Positions 1 through 7,628 of a DNA stretch of 36,571 bases are shown here, in pieces. Position 1 is the stretch's first letter; each line of letters begins with the position of its first letter. Source of the stretch: Hyphococcus sp. (GTDB lineage: Bacteria > Pseudomonadota > Alphaproteobacteria > Caulobacterales > Parvularculaceae); the NCBI GenBank assembly GCA_021776395.1, contig JAJFFZ010000200.1:1-36571 (forward strand). The letters run 5' to 3'. The translations under genes were made by a program, and so were the position numbers. The notes beneath the pieces were generated by a model. The model had not been told where the DNA came from. It worked only from the letters and a program-made list of their open reading frames with translations, and ran no database searches.

Positions 1-50
1 TTCCCCCGTTTACGGGGGAAGTGTCACCGAAGGTGACGAAGGGGGGTCTT
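1..50. repeat. Half of a REP-like bipartite palindromic element, possibly cut by the window edge
   Basis: TTCCCCCGTTTACGGGGGAA (1-20) followed by GTCACC-GAA-GGTGAC (23-37) and a G-tract; same architecture as 7519-7556 and 30286-30323. Confidence 0.8.
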
Positions 51-74
51 CGCCATTTGAATTCCGCACCAACT

Positions 75-791
75 CTAACCAGTTCGGACACTAACAACAT
101 TCCCCGGATCGCGCGCCAGCATCTCGCGCCCAATCGGATAAACCCCTTCAGCGCCCATCACCCAGGCGGTGAAGCTGTCAAACAACGGCGCATAGGCCGC
201 ATCAAGCACGTTCAGCCCGCCGGTATAAGCGCCTATTGCCGGCATGATGATGCGTTGGTTATCTTCGCCGCCGACCGCAAAACAACGCCTACGGAGCATG
301 CGTCCCTCGGCGGCGACCCGTGCGCAAGGATGGAGGTGGCCGGCGATTTCTCCGGGCGCGGCGCCAGCTTGCGGCTCATGGCGGAAAATCAACGGGCCGA
401 TCTGCTTTTCATGCACAGTCTCGGCAACAAACCGCGCCGACGGCGCCGGATCGTGATTGCCTAAAATCCACAGCCAGTCACTCTGGCGCAGCAGCGTTTG
501 CAGCGTGTCGGCGTCCTGGCTCTCCATCCGCGCCTCCGCCTCGCGATCATGAAACGCATCGCCAAGGGAAATCACGCAAGCGGGGTTATATTTCTTGACC
601 AGCGCCGCCAGCCGCATCAGTGTCGTGCGCGTATCATAAGGCGGCAACATCACGCCGCGCGCCGCAAAGCTCGATCCCTTTTCGAAATGCAAGTCCGAGA
701 CAATCAGCGTTTCGCGCGCACGCCAATAGAGAGCGCCGAGGGGGTCGGGCGTCAGGTTTTCTCCGTTGATAAAAATATTGGTTGTCTGCAC
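75..791 (-). CDS. pdeM: Ligase-associated DNA damage response endonuclease PdeM (metallophosphoesterase)
   Basis: 238 aa ORF (GTG start) with metallophosphoesterase motifs SDLHFEKGSS, SLGDAFHD, LGNHD and GHLHP; downstream of an Lhr-like helicase on the same strand. Confidence 0.88.
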   Translation of the reverse strand: MQTTNIFINGENLTPDPLGALYWRARETLIVSDLHFEKGSSFAARGVMLPPYDTRTTLMRLAALVKKYNPACVISLGDAFHDREAEARMESQDADTLQTLLRQSDWLWILGNHDPAPSARFVAETVHEKQIGPLIFRHEPQAGAAPGEIAGHLHPCARVAAEGRMLRRRCFAVGGEDNQRIIMPAIGAYTGGLNVLDAAYAPLFDSFTAWVMGAEGVYPIGREMLARDPGNVVSVRTG

Positions 792-846
792 GATGCGCAG
801 GATGGGGGGATTACTGTCAGAAGGGAAGAGCCAACCCCCTCTCCAC

Positions 847-932
847 TGTCATTACCGGACTTGTTCCGGTAATCCAGAGGCCCACTCGACATTTTTTCAG
901 ACTGGATTACCGGGACAAGCCCGGTAATGACA
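847..932. repeat. Intergenic inverted repeat, two 31-bp arms, each itself a hairpin
   Basis: TGTCATTACCGGACTTGTTCCGGTAATCCAG (847-877) and CTGGATTACCGGGACAAGCCCGGTAATGACA (902-932); near-perfect inverted copies with a 24-nt spacer. Confidence 0.9.
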
Positions 933-949
933 TCATCGAAAAATGCTAC

Positions 950-3466
950 CTAACCCATCGCCGCGGCAATGAGATCGGCGGAGGCGGTTTTCAACATGGC
1001 TTCGCTGGCGTCCTTGGCGACGTTCTCGCGGCCGATTTCCAGCATCACCGGCACCGCCAGCGGCGAGACCTGTACCAGCGCAGCGTGATCGATGTGGGTT
1101 TGCACTCGCGCCAGCAGTGCTTGCAGGCGTTTGAGGTCTAGAAACCCGCTCGATGCATCCGCCCACGCCGCCCGCATCAACAGATGCTCCGGCTCATGCT
1201 CACGCAACACGTCGTAAATGAGGTCCGCTGAGAAAGCGATTTGTCGGCCGGTTTTTTCCTGACCGGGATATTTGCGCTCAATCAGCCCGGCGATCACTGC
1301 GCAATTTCTGAAAGTGCGTTTCATCAACACAGCTTCGGCAAGCCAGCTTTCGAGATCGTCGCCGAGCATGTCCTCGTCAAACAGCGCCGCCATATCAACG
1401 TCGCTCATATCCTGACGGCTCCATATGGACAGCGCATATTCGGTTGGCGCAAAACCAATCGGCTGTTTGCCAAGCCGCTCCAGCCGGCGCGTCAGCAACA
1501 TCGCCAGGGTCTGGTGCGCCAGCCATCCGTCAAACGGATAGCAAACCAGAAAATACCTGTCCTGATACGGAAAGGTCTCAATCAGCATTTGGCCGGGCTT
1601 GGGAATGCGCGCTACCTCGCGCTGTTTTTCCAGCCAGACGCGCACCTGCTCCGGATAGGCGCTCCAGCTTTCCGGGTCAGACAGCATCGCGCGCACGCGT
1701 TCTGCCAGATAGGTCGACCACGGAAATTTATTGCCGCCCCAGGTCGGAATGCGCGGCGCCTCGCTCACCGTGCGCGAGACAATCGCGTCGCCGCCCTCAA
1801 TGCGTTCCAGCCGCAAAATTTCGCCGGCAAAATAAAACGCATCGCCCGGCGTCAGGCTTTCGAAGAACCACTCTTCGAGCGTGCCTAATTTGCGTCCCGC
1901 GCGCAAAGGCGCGCTCTTATTATTTGGGCCGCCTTCGCGGCCCGCGCGCAAAGCCCCCTTCCCGCTCCCCAGCCGCACATTCAGCGCCGGCGCCTCAACG
2001 ATGGTTCCGACATTCATCTTATATTGCTGCGCCGCGCGGCCGTCGCGGGCGGCGTATAGCCCGCCCGGGGTTTTGACAATCCGGCAGTAGCGGTCATAGC
2101 GCTTCAGCGCATAGCCGCCGGTGGCGACGAAGGCGACGGCGTCGTCAAAGTCCTTGCGCGTAAGGCTTGCATAGGGCGCGGCGGAGCATATCTCCGTATA
2201 AAGAGCATTGGCGTCAAAAGGCGCCGCGCATGCCATGCCGAGAATATGTTGCGCCAACACAGCAAGCTTTCCTACTCGCGGCGGGGCGCCAGCGAGCGCG
2301 CCCTCGACTATCGCCTGTTTCGCGGCGATGCATTCGAGCACCTCCATGCGGTTTGCCGGCACAAGCAGCGCCCGGCTCGGCTCGTTCATGCGGTGATTGG
2401 CTCTGCCGATGCGCTGGGTAAGGCGGCTGGCGCCTTTCGGCGCGCCCATCTGAATGACGAGATCAACATCGCCCCAGTCAATGCCGAGATCAAGCGTCGA
2501 TGTGGCGACCACGGCGCGCAATCGCCCCGCCACCATCGCCGCCTCAACCTTACGGCGGCGTTCAACCTCCAGCGATCCGTGATGCAGCGCGATCGGCAGA
2601 TTGTCGTCGTTCAACCGCCACAGCGCCGCGAATGTCGCCTCGGCCTGGCTGCGGGTGTTGACGAAAACCAGCGTCAGCCCGGCGCTTTTGATTGCCGCAT
2701 AGACGTCCATCCCTGCAGGCCGCCCGGAATGTCCGGACCACGGGATGCGCTCTTGGGAAACCAGAACATCGACCTGCGGCCTGGCGCCGGCGGCGGCGCG
2801 AATGAGTTTGGCTGACGTCACGCCGGGGGTGTTTTGCGGCGTCAGATAATCGATGAGCGGGCGCGCATCAGGCACTGTGGCCGATAGCCCCGCCATGCGC
2901 ATTTGCGGCGCCAGCACGCGCAGCCGCGCCAACGCCAGCGACAACAAATGCCCGCGCTTGTTGGGGATCAGCGCATGCAGCTCATCAAGGATGACGCGGT
3001 GCAGGCCTTTGAAATATTTGGCGGCGTCCGGCGATGCGAGCAGCAGCGACAGGCTTTCCGGCGTGGTCATCAAAATATCGGGCGGTTGATGTTTCTGGCG
3101 CAAGCGGCGCGATGGCGGCGTGTCGCCGGTGCGGGTCTCAATCGCGATATCGAGGCCCATCTCTTTGACCGGCGTTTGCAGGTTGCGGGCAATATCGACA
3201 GCCAGCGCTTTTAACGGCGAGATATAAAGCGTGTGCAGGCGGCCCTCACGCGGAACGTTGCGCCCATCCAGCGCAATCAGGCTCGGCAAAAAACCCGCCA
3301 GCGTCTTGCCGCCGCCGGTGGGCGCAATCAACAGGTGCGAGAGCCCCGCGCGATCCGCAACAACGCACTCAAGCTGGTGCGGACGCGGACGCCAACCCCG
3401 CGACGCAAACCAGTCCGCAAATTTGGGCGGCAAAGCTATTTCAGAATGTTCTGGACCATCGAGCAT
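950..3466 (-). CDS. Ligase-associated DNA damage response DEXH-box helicase (Lhr-like)
   Basis: 838 aa; Walker A APTGGGKTLAGFLP, DELHAL, SATVPDA, and C-terminal helicase motifs STLDLGIDWGDVDLVIQMGAPKGASRLTQRIGRANHR. Confidence 0.92.
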   Translation of the reverse strand: MLDGPEHSEIALPPKFADWFASRGWRPRPHQLECVVADRAGLSHLLIAPTGGGKTLAGFLPSLIALDGRNVPREGRLHTLYISPLKALAVDIARNLQTPVKEMGLDIAIETRTGDTPPSRRLRQKHQPPDILMTTPESLSLLLASPDAAKYFKGLHRVILDELHALIPNKRGHLLSLALARLRVLAPQMRMAGLSATVPDARPLIDYLTPQNTPGVTSAKLIRAAAGARPQVDVLVSQERIPWSGHSGRPAGMDVYAAIKSAGLTLVFVNTRSQAEATFAALWRLNDDNLPIALHHGSLEVERRRKVEAAMVAGRLRAVVATSTLDLGIDWGDVDLVIQMGAPKGASRLTQRIGRANHRMNEPSRALLVPANRMEVLECIAAKQAIVEGALAGAPPRVGKLAVLAQHILGMACAAPFDANALYTEICSAAPYASLTRKDFDDAVAFVATGGYALKRYDRYCRIVKTPGGLYAARDGRAAQQYKMNVGTIVEAPALNVRLGSGKGALRAGREGGPNNKSAPLRAGRKLGTLEEWFFESLTPGDAFYFAGEILRLERIEGGDAIVSRTVSEAPRIPTWGGNKFPWSTYLAERVRAMLSDPESWSAYPEQVRVWLEKQREVARIPKPGQMLIETFPYQDRYFLVCYPFDGWLAHQTLAMLLTRRLERLGKQPIGFAPTEYALSIWSRQDMSDVDMAALFDEDMLGDDLESWLAEAVLMKRTFRNCAVIAGLIERKYPGQEKTGRQIAFSADLIYDVLREHEPEHLLMRAAWADASSGFLDLKRLQALLARVQTHIDHAALVQVSPLAVPVMLEIGRENVAKDASEAMLKTASADLIAAAMG

Positions 3467-3520
3467 TGGGGCAGGATAAGGCCGTGGCCGCAGTGCTCAA
3501 TAGACAATACCGTCTTTTTG

Positions 3521-3730
3521 CTACTCTCGAATTGAAGGTTCGTAATACAAGACCATCTCACTGAACTGTTCGCGCTCTCGGCACTGCGGCATTTTGTGTT
3601 CTTTCATACAGTCTTTTTGACGTTGTTGTTCGCCCCATTCTTCGCCGATTGCTTTCAAATCAATCGTTGTGCAGGCTGGTAAAAGAACAATAGCGGCAAG
3701 GATGATGGGTTTGGCAAATCTATATCTCAT
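3521..3730 (-). CDS. Small putative lipoprotein (69 aa)
   Basis: N-terminal hydrophobic signal with lipobox LLPAC; start overlaps the 3' end of the upstream XRE ORF. Confidence 0.6.
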   Translation of the reverse strand: MRYRFAKPIILAAIVLLPACTTIDLKAIGEEWGEQQRQKDCMKEHKMPQCREREQFSEMVLYYEPSIRE

Positions 3731-3941
3731 CGTCCACTCCTCTCACAAATTCGAGAATGTCGCCGGGCTGGCAGTCCAGCACGTCGCAGATTTTTACGAG
3801 CGTATCGAAACGAACGCCTTTGACTTTGTTGGTTTTGATCATGGATAGCGCCTGCTCGGTTACGCCGACCCTGGCGGATAATTCCTTCAGCCGCATTTTT
3901 CGTTTTGCGAGCATGACGTCGAGGTTGATAACAATTTTCAT
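3720..3941 (-). CDS. XRE/Cro-C1 type (YozG-like) HTH regulator, 73 aa
   Basis: MKIVINLDVMLAKRKMRLKELSARVGVTEQALSMIKTNKVKGVRFDTLVKICDVLDCQPGDILEF is a typical compact HTH; downstream of a DUF2975-like gene. Confidence 0.88.
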   Translation of the reverse strand: MKIVINLDVMLAKRKMRLKELSARVGVTEQALSMIKTNKVKGVRFDTLVKICDVLDCQPGDILEFVRGVDDEI

Positions 3942-3952
3942 AAAGCGCCTGC

Positions 3953-4489
3953 CTATAGAAACCCTTCGTTTTCATCTTTCGCCTGCTTTCCTTCCATAAA
4001 AACATGGGCGACGAAAACGAGAAGCAGCGCCATAAAGAACGCCTTCAATTCAGTTGATCCGAGCTGTATAGACAATGCACCCTGATGCGCTGGGTCACTC
4101 ATAGAAAAAATCGCGATCAGACCTGTTCTTTGGGCGATCGCGAAAAACACCATCACGAGGCTTACCCAAGCAAAACGATGAAAACCCACGACAGCGCGGT
4201 CAGACAATGACCGCCCCATGGCAGCCTCCAAAAAGGTTTGGCGCAGGCCCAGCAGACCATAGGCTTGGATCGCCGCGCCGATGAAAAACAGGCAGAAACC
4301 GGCGAGCCGCGCGCCTGCACTGAGACTGGCAAGATCAAAGGCATATTGAAGGTTTCCGGAAGCAAACGGCGCCAACTGACCCCAGAACATCCAGATGGCG
4401 GCGGCGACTATTGGCAGCGCAATCGCCCCCAAAAGCGCGACGAATGCAAGGACAGTCGCCAGGCGGCGAGATGGATGCGCTCTCAACAT
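3953..4489 (-). CDS. DUF2975-like membrane protein
   Basis: 178 aa with about four hydrophobic segments; adjacent to a YozG-like HTH, the usual partner of DUF2975. Confidence 0.72.
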   Translation of the reverse strand: MLRAHPSRRLATVLAFVALLGAIALPIVAAAIWMFWGQLAPFASGNLQYAFDLASLSAGARLAGFCLFFIGAAIQAYGLLGLRQTFLEAAMGRSLSDRAVVGFHRFAWVSLVMVFFAIAQRTGLIAIFSMSDPAHQGALSIQLGSTELKAFFMALLLVFVAHVFMEGKQAKDENEGFL

Positions 4490-4517
4490 AATAATCCTAG
4501 TTTTAGCTTCATAAATT

Positions 4518-4542
4518 CAAGTAACACTTGCATTTTTAAATG
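4518..4542. promoter_or_regulatory. Operator-like palindromes in divergent promoter
   Basis: CAAGT-aac-ACTTG (4518-4530) adjoining CATTT-tt-AAATG (4531-4542), between divergent genes; TTGCAT-N17-TAAATC is a possible + strand promoter overlapping them. Confidence 0.45.
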
Positions 4543-4580
4543 TAAAAGGTTAAATCTACCTGACTCAAAGGAGGCTAATC

Positions 4581-4943
4581 ATGAGGATACTTACCGTCGT
4601 CGCTATAGTCAGTATTGCGGCGCTTTCGCCCGCCCAGGCACAACAGCTAACAGTTCAGGAAGTGCTCGATATCAAGAACCGGGCGACCACAGGCGCCTTC
4701 GGCGGGCGCGCCGAATGGAATGCTCTCGCTTTTTATTTCCAGGGCGTCATTGAAGGGGCAGTTGGCTACCAGCTGACGCTCACTGAACAGGGAAAGTCAC
4801 CGCTGTTTTGCCCGCCACGCGGCAAAGGCTATACTGTTGAAGAAATGATCCGCTTTCTAAATAAAAGTACAACGGATGACCGATCACGTCCTGCTTCTCT
4901 TGTAATCATGGAGTCCTATGGGCGCGAATATCCATGTCACTAA
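4581..4943 (+). CDS. Rap1a/Tai-like domain secreted protein
   Basis: Signal peptide ending AQAQ, then AFYFQGVIEGA...LFCPPRGKGYTVEEMIRF...RPASLVIMESYGREYPC, resembling the Rap1a immunity family pattern; RBS AAAGGAGG upstream. Confidence 0.65.
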   Translation: MRILTVVAIVSIAALSPAQAQQLTVQEVLDIKNRATTGAFGGRAEWNALAFYFQGVIEGAVGYQLTLTEQGKSPLFCPPRGKGYTVEEMIRFLNKSTTDDRSRPASLVIMESYGREYPCH

Positions 4944-5029
4944 CAAACATCATTAGCGCGGGCGGCCAATATGCCCTTTATCTAGCCGCTACCCGACGAC
5001 CTTTTCCCCTACACGGCCCCAACAATATT

Positions 5030-5059
5030 CAGGCCGGCCCGCCGAAGCGGACCGGCCTG
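5030..5059. terminator. Terminator-like hairpin between convergent genes
   Basis: CAGGCCGGCCCG-ccgaag-CGGACCGGCCTG, stem with one mismatch, between convergent ORFs 4581-4943 and 5083-5694. Confidence 0.55.
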
Positions 5060-5082
5060 AGATTTCAGAACGTCTTGTCGCC

Positions 5083-5694
5083 CTAAAGGTTCTGCGCGCC
5101 AACCATGGCGAACAGCATTGGTATCGACAATAGCGTGTTGGTCCGTGAAAAGAGCATCGCGATTTTACCGGCCTTGGCTTTGTCGTCGGCGGCGATGTCG
5201 GGATATTTGTTATCGATGTTGAGGGCTTTTTGCTGGTTTGGCCAGATGATGAACCAGACATTGAACCACATGATAATCCCGAACCACATACCGATGCCAA
5301 TCAACACTTGGTTGCGCACGAACCCTTCGGCTAGGCCAAGCGTCAGCGCATTGATAAGATAGCCGTTGAGCATGCCTAAAATCAGCCCGGTGACGATGGT
5401 TCCCATCGCCCCCCAGCGAAACCAGAACAGCGCCTTGGGTGCAATATGTTTGCCGATCGCCGGTTTTTGATCGTCAGGAATGCTCGGCATGGTCGGGATC
5501 TGGACGAAGTTGAAATACCATAACAGGCCGATCCACATGACCGCGGACAGAACATGCAGCCACCGAAACAGGAACAGCCAGAAATGCCCGTCAATCGTCC
5601 CGCCCCAGGCGGCGACATAAAGAATGAAGAGCAATATTGTGAGGACGCAGCCCACCAATACCGTGTTGCGCAAACTCGATAATATCGACGCCAT
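5083..5694 (-). CDS. Membrane protein resembling the PuuD N-terminal (urate oxidase N) membrane domain
   Basis: 203 aa, multi-TM, FRWLHVLSAVMWIGLLWYFNFVQIPTMP and MWFGIIMWFNVWFIIWPNQQKAL motifs typical of this family. Confidence 0.7.
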   Translation of the reverse strand: MASILSSLRNTVLVGCVLTILLFILYVAAWGGTIDGHFWLFLFRWLHVLSAVMWIGLLWYFNFVQIPTMPSIPDDQKPAIGKHIAPKALFWFRWGAMGTIVTGLILGMLNGYLINALTLGLAEGFVRNQVLIGIGMWFGIIMWFNVWFIIWPNQQKALNIDNKYPDIAADDKAKAGKIAMLFSRTNTLLSIPMLFAMVGAQNL

Positions 5695-5974
5695 GTGTAG
5701 ATCTCCCGTTTCGTGCTGTCCGGCGCCGGCCTGCTGGCGGCGGCGCGGTTGTTGTCTGCAAAATCACAATCGTAACAAACGATTAGAGCGTGAGTCTGGC
5801 GCGCCTGACAAGGGTGAATGGACGTGGCGCTAAGGCATATTTCGCCCCTGGTGCTTATGGGCCCCGAATTACCGCTTCTCAGATCGGACAAGTCAGACAA
5901 TAATCACCACTAATAACCCCGATCAGGGGGCCGCCAGCAACGGGCCGCGCTGCCCCTATCAGGAAATTCTCCCC

Positions 5975-7303
5975 ATGACCCCACAACAGCCCGGCGACAA
6001 GTCGGGACCCCCGCAATGGTCCTCGCGATATACGTTCCTGATGGCGGCGGTCGGCGCGGCGGTTGGGCTTGGCAATCTGTGGCGGTTTCCGTTCCAGACA
6101 GGGCAGAACGGCGGCTCGGCGTTTGTGCTGGTCTATCTCATCTGCGTCGCCTTCATCGTCTATCCGATCCTGATCGGCGAGATTGCCTTCGGCCGCCGCA
6201 AGGGACTGTCCGCTGTCGGATCAACCCGCGAGCTGGCCAAAGACGTCGGCGCCTCGCCCCTATGGGGCGTGATCGGACTGATCGGCATCCTGGCGAGCTA
6301 CATGGTGCTCACCACCTATAGCGTTATCGCCGGGCGGATTATTTCCTATTCGGTGATGTCGTTCGCCGGAGAGTTTGCCAACACCGAACCGGAAGCGCCG
6401 CGCTCGCTCTATGACGGAACCGGGCACGCGATTTTCTGGCACACGGTCTTTATCGCCATCACCGCGCTGATTGTCTCGCGCGGGCTGATCAAAGGCGTTG
6501 AGCGGATGGTGACGATTTTAATGCCGCTGTTTTTTGCGATGCTCGCGGGGCTTAGCATATATGCGCTGAGCACCGGCGCCGCGGGCGCGGCGATCAACTA
6601 TCTGTTTGCGCCCCGGTTTAACGAGTTAACGCCCGATGTCCTGCTCGCGGCCATGGGCCAGGCGTTTTATTCCATGGCCGTCGGCTCGGCGGCGATGATC
6701 ACTTACGGCGCCTATCTCAATCGAAAAGAAAATATCGCCGAGAACAGCGCGATTATCGCTGGCGCCGACACAATTGTCGCACTGGTCGCGGGGCTTATGA
6801 TCTTTCCCGTCGTGTTCGCCTTCAGCCTCGATCCGACCGCCGGCATGGGGTTGATTTTCAGCGCCCTGCCCGCAGTCTTTGCCGGCATGCCGGCGGGGTC
6901 GATCATCGGCGGGTTATTCTTCTTCCTCGCCTTCATTGCAGCACTTACAACATCAATCAGCATGCTGTTGATTACCGTGGTCTTCATCGAGGAATGGTGG
7001 GGCTGGAGCCGTATCAAATCGGTTGTCATTCTTGCGATTGTCGCCTGGGCGGCGGGCGCGGCGAGCGTATCGGTGCACGGGTTGGCGGAAATGATCGACT
7101 TCCTCGCCGGCAATATATTCCTGCCGCTCGGCGGATTACTAGGCGCAATCCTTGTCGGCTGGATCGTGCCGCGCGCGGTCATGCGCGATGAGTTGCACAA
7201 TTCCAGCAGTAAGTTTTTCAGCTACTGGCGGTTTTTAATCCGCTATCTCGCGCCAGTGGCGGTTGCGGTGATTTTGGTACTGGGGGTTGCTGCGAAGTTT
7301 TGA
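5975..7303 (+). CDS. Sodium-dependent transporter, NSS/SNF family
   Basis: 442 aa; GPPQWSSRYTFLMAAVGAAVGLGNLWRFPFQTGQNGGSAFVLVYL signature. Confidence 0.93.
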   Translation: MTPQQPGDKSGPPQWSSRYTFLMAAVGAAVGLGNLWRFPFQTGQNGGSAFVLVYLICVAFIVYPILIGEIAFGRRKGLSAVGSTRELAKDVGASPLWGVIGLIGILASYMVLTTYSVIAGRIISYSVMSFAGEFANTEPEAPRSLYDGTGHAIFWHTVFIAITALIVSRGLIKGVERMVTILMPLFFAMLAGLSIYALSTGAAGAAINYLFAPRFNELTPDVLLAAMGQAFYSMAVGSAAMITYGAYLNRKENIAENSAIIAGADTIVALVAGLMIFPVVFAFSLDPTAGMGLIFSALPAVFAGMPAGSIIGGLFFFLAFIAALTTSISMLLITVVFIEEWWGWSRIKSVVILAIVAWAAGAASVSVHGLAEMIDFLAGNIFLPLGGLLGAILVGWIVPRAVMRDELHNSSSKFFSYWRFLIRYLAPVAVAVILVLGVAAKF

Positions 7304-7333
7304 CGGAAGTCCGGTCTCCGGATTGCGCAGGCG

Positions 7334-7568
7334 CCTTATACCAAAGGCCAAAAAGGATGATCGTTGGTATAAGGTTGAACTTGGCGCAAGGCTCTTTCTT
7401 CCCCCGCTTGCGGGGGGTCAAAAGTATACTTTTGACGGCCGCAAAGCGGTCGAAGGGGGCTCTTCTCCACAAAGAAACTGAAGCGTTTGCGTATGCCGAA
7501 ACTCTGCAAGACCCCTCCGTCAGCTTCGCTGACACCTCCCCCGTAAACGGGGGAGGAATACCAAAGGC
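7334..7568. repeat. Composite palindromic repeat cluster
   Basis: CCTTATACCA/TGGTATAAGG (7334-7374); CCCCCGCTTGCGGGGG (7401-7416); GTCAAAAGTATACTTTTGAC (7417-7436); GGCCGCAAAGCGGTC (7437-7451); GTCAGCTTCGCTGAC (7519-7533); CCTCCCCCGTAAACGGGGGAGG (7535-7556); direct repeat ATACCAAAGGC at 7338 and 7558. Confidence 0.9.
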
Positions 7569-7628
7569 AAAATGAGAGACGCATTTTTCACTTTGGCGCT
7601 ACTCCAGCGCGTGCTGCTCGCCGCCCTA

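Noticed and set aside
1241-2815. Plus-strand ORFs (215, 210 and 189 aa) opposite the helicase
   Set aside because: Shadow frames of the Lhr-like helicase; no recognisable domains.
4581-4943. Toxin-antitoxin reading of the XRE/Rap1a-like divergent genes
   Set aside because: The XRE gene pairs with a DUF2975 membrane protein, and the divergent protein is secreted; no toxin-like ORF is present.
7334-7568. CRISPR array
   Set aside because: Palindromes are heterogeneous and irregularly spaced, with no repeat-spacer periodicity and no cas genes.
7218-7584. Small ORFs (64-105 aa) over the palindrome cluster
   Set aside because: Translations are of repeat DNA (e.g. PPLAGGQKYTFDGRKAVEGG in several frames) and are not credible genes.
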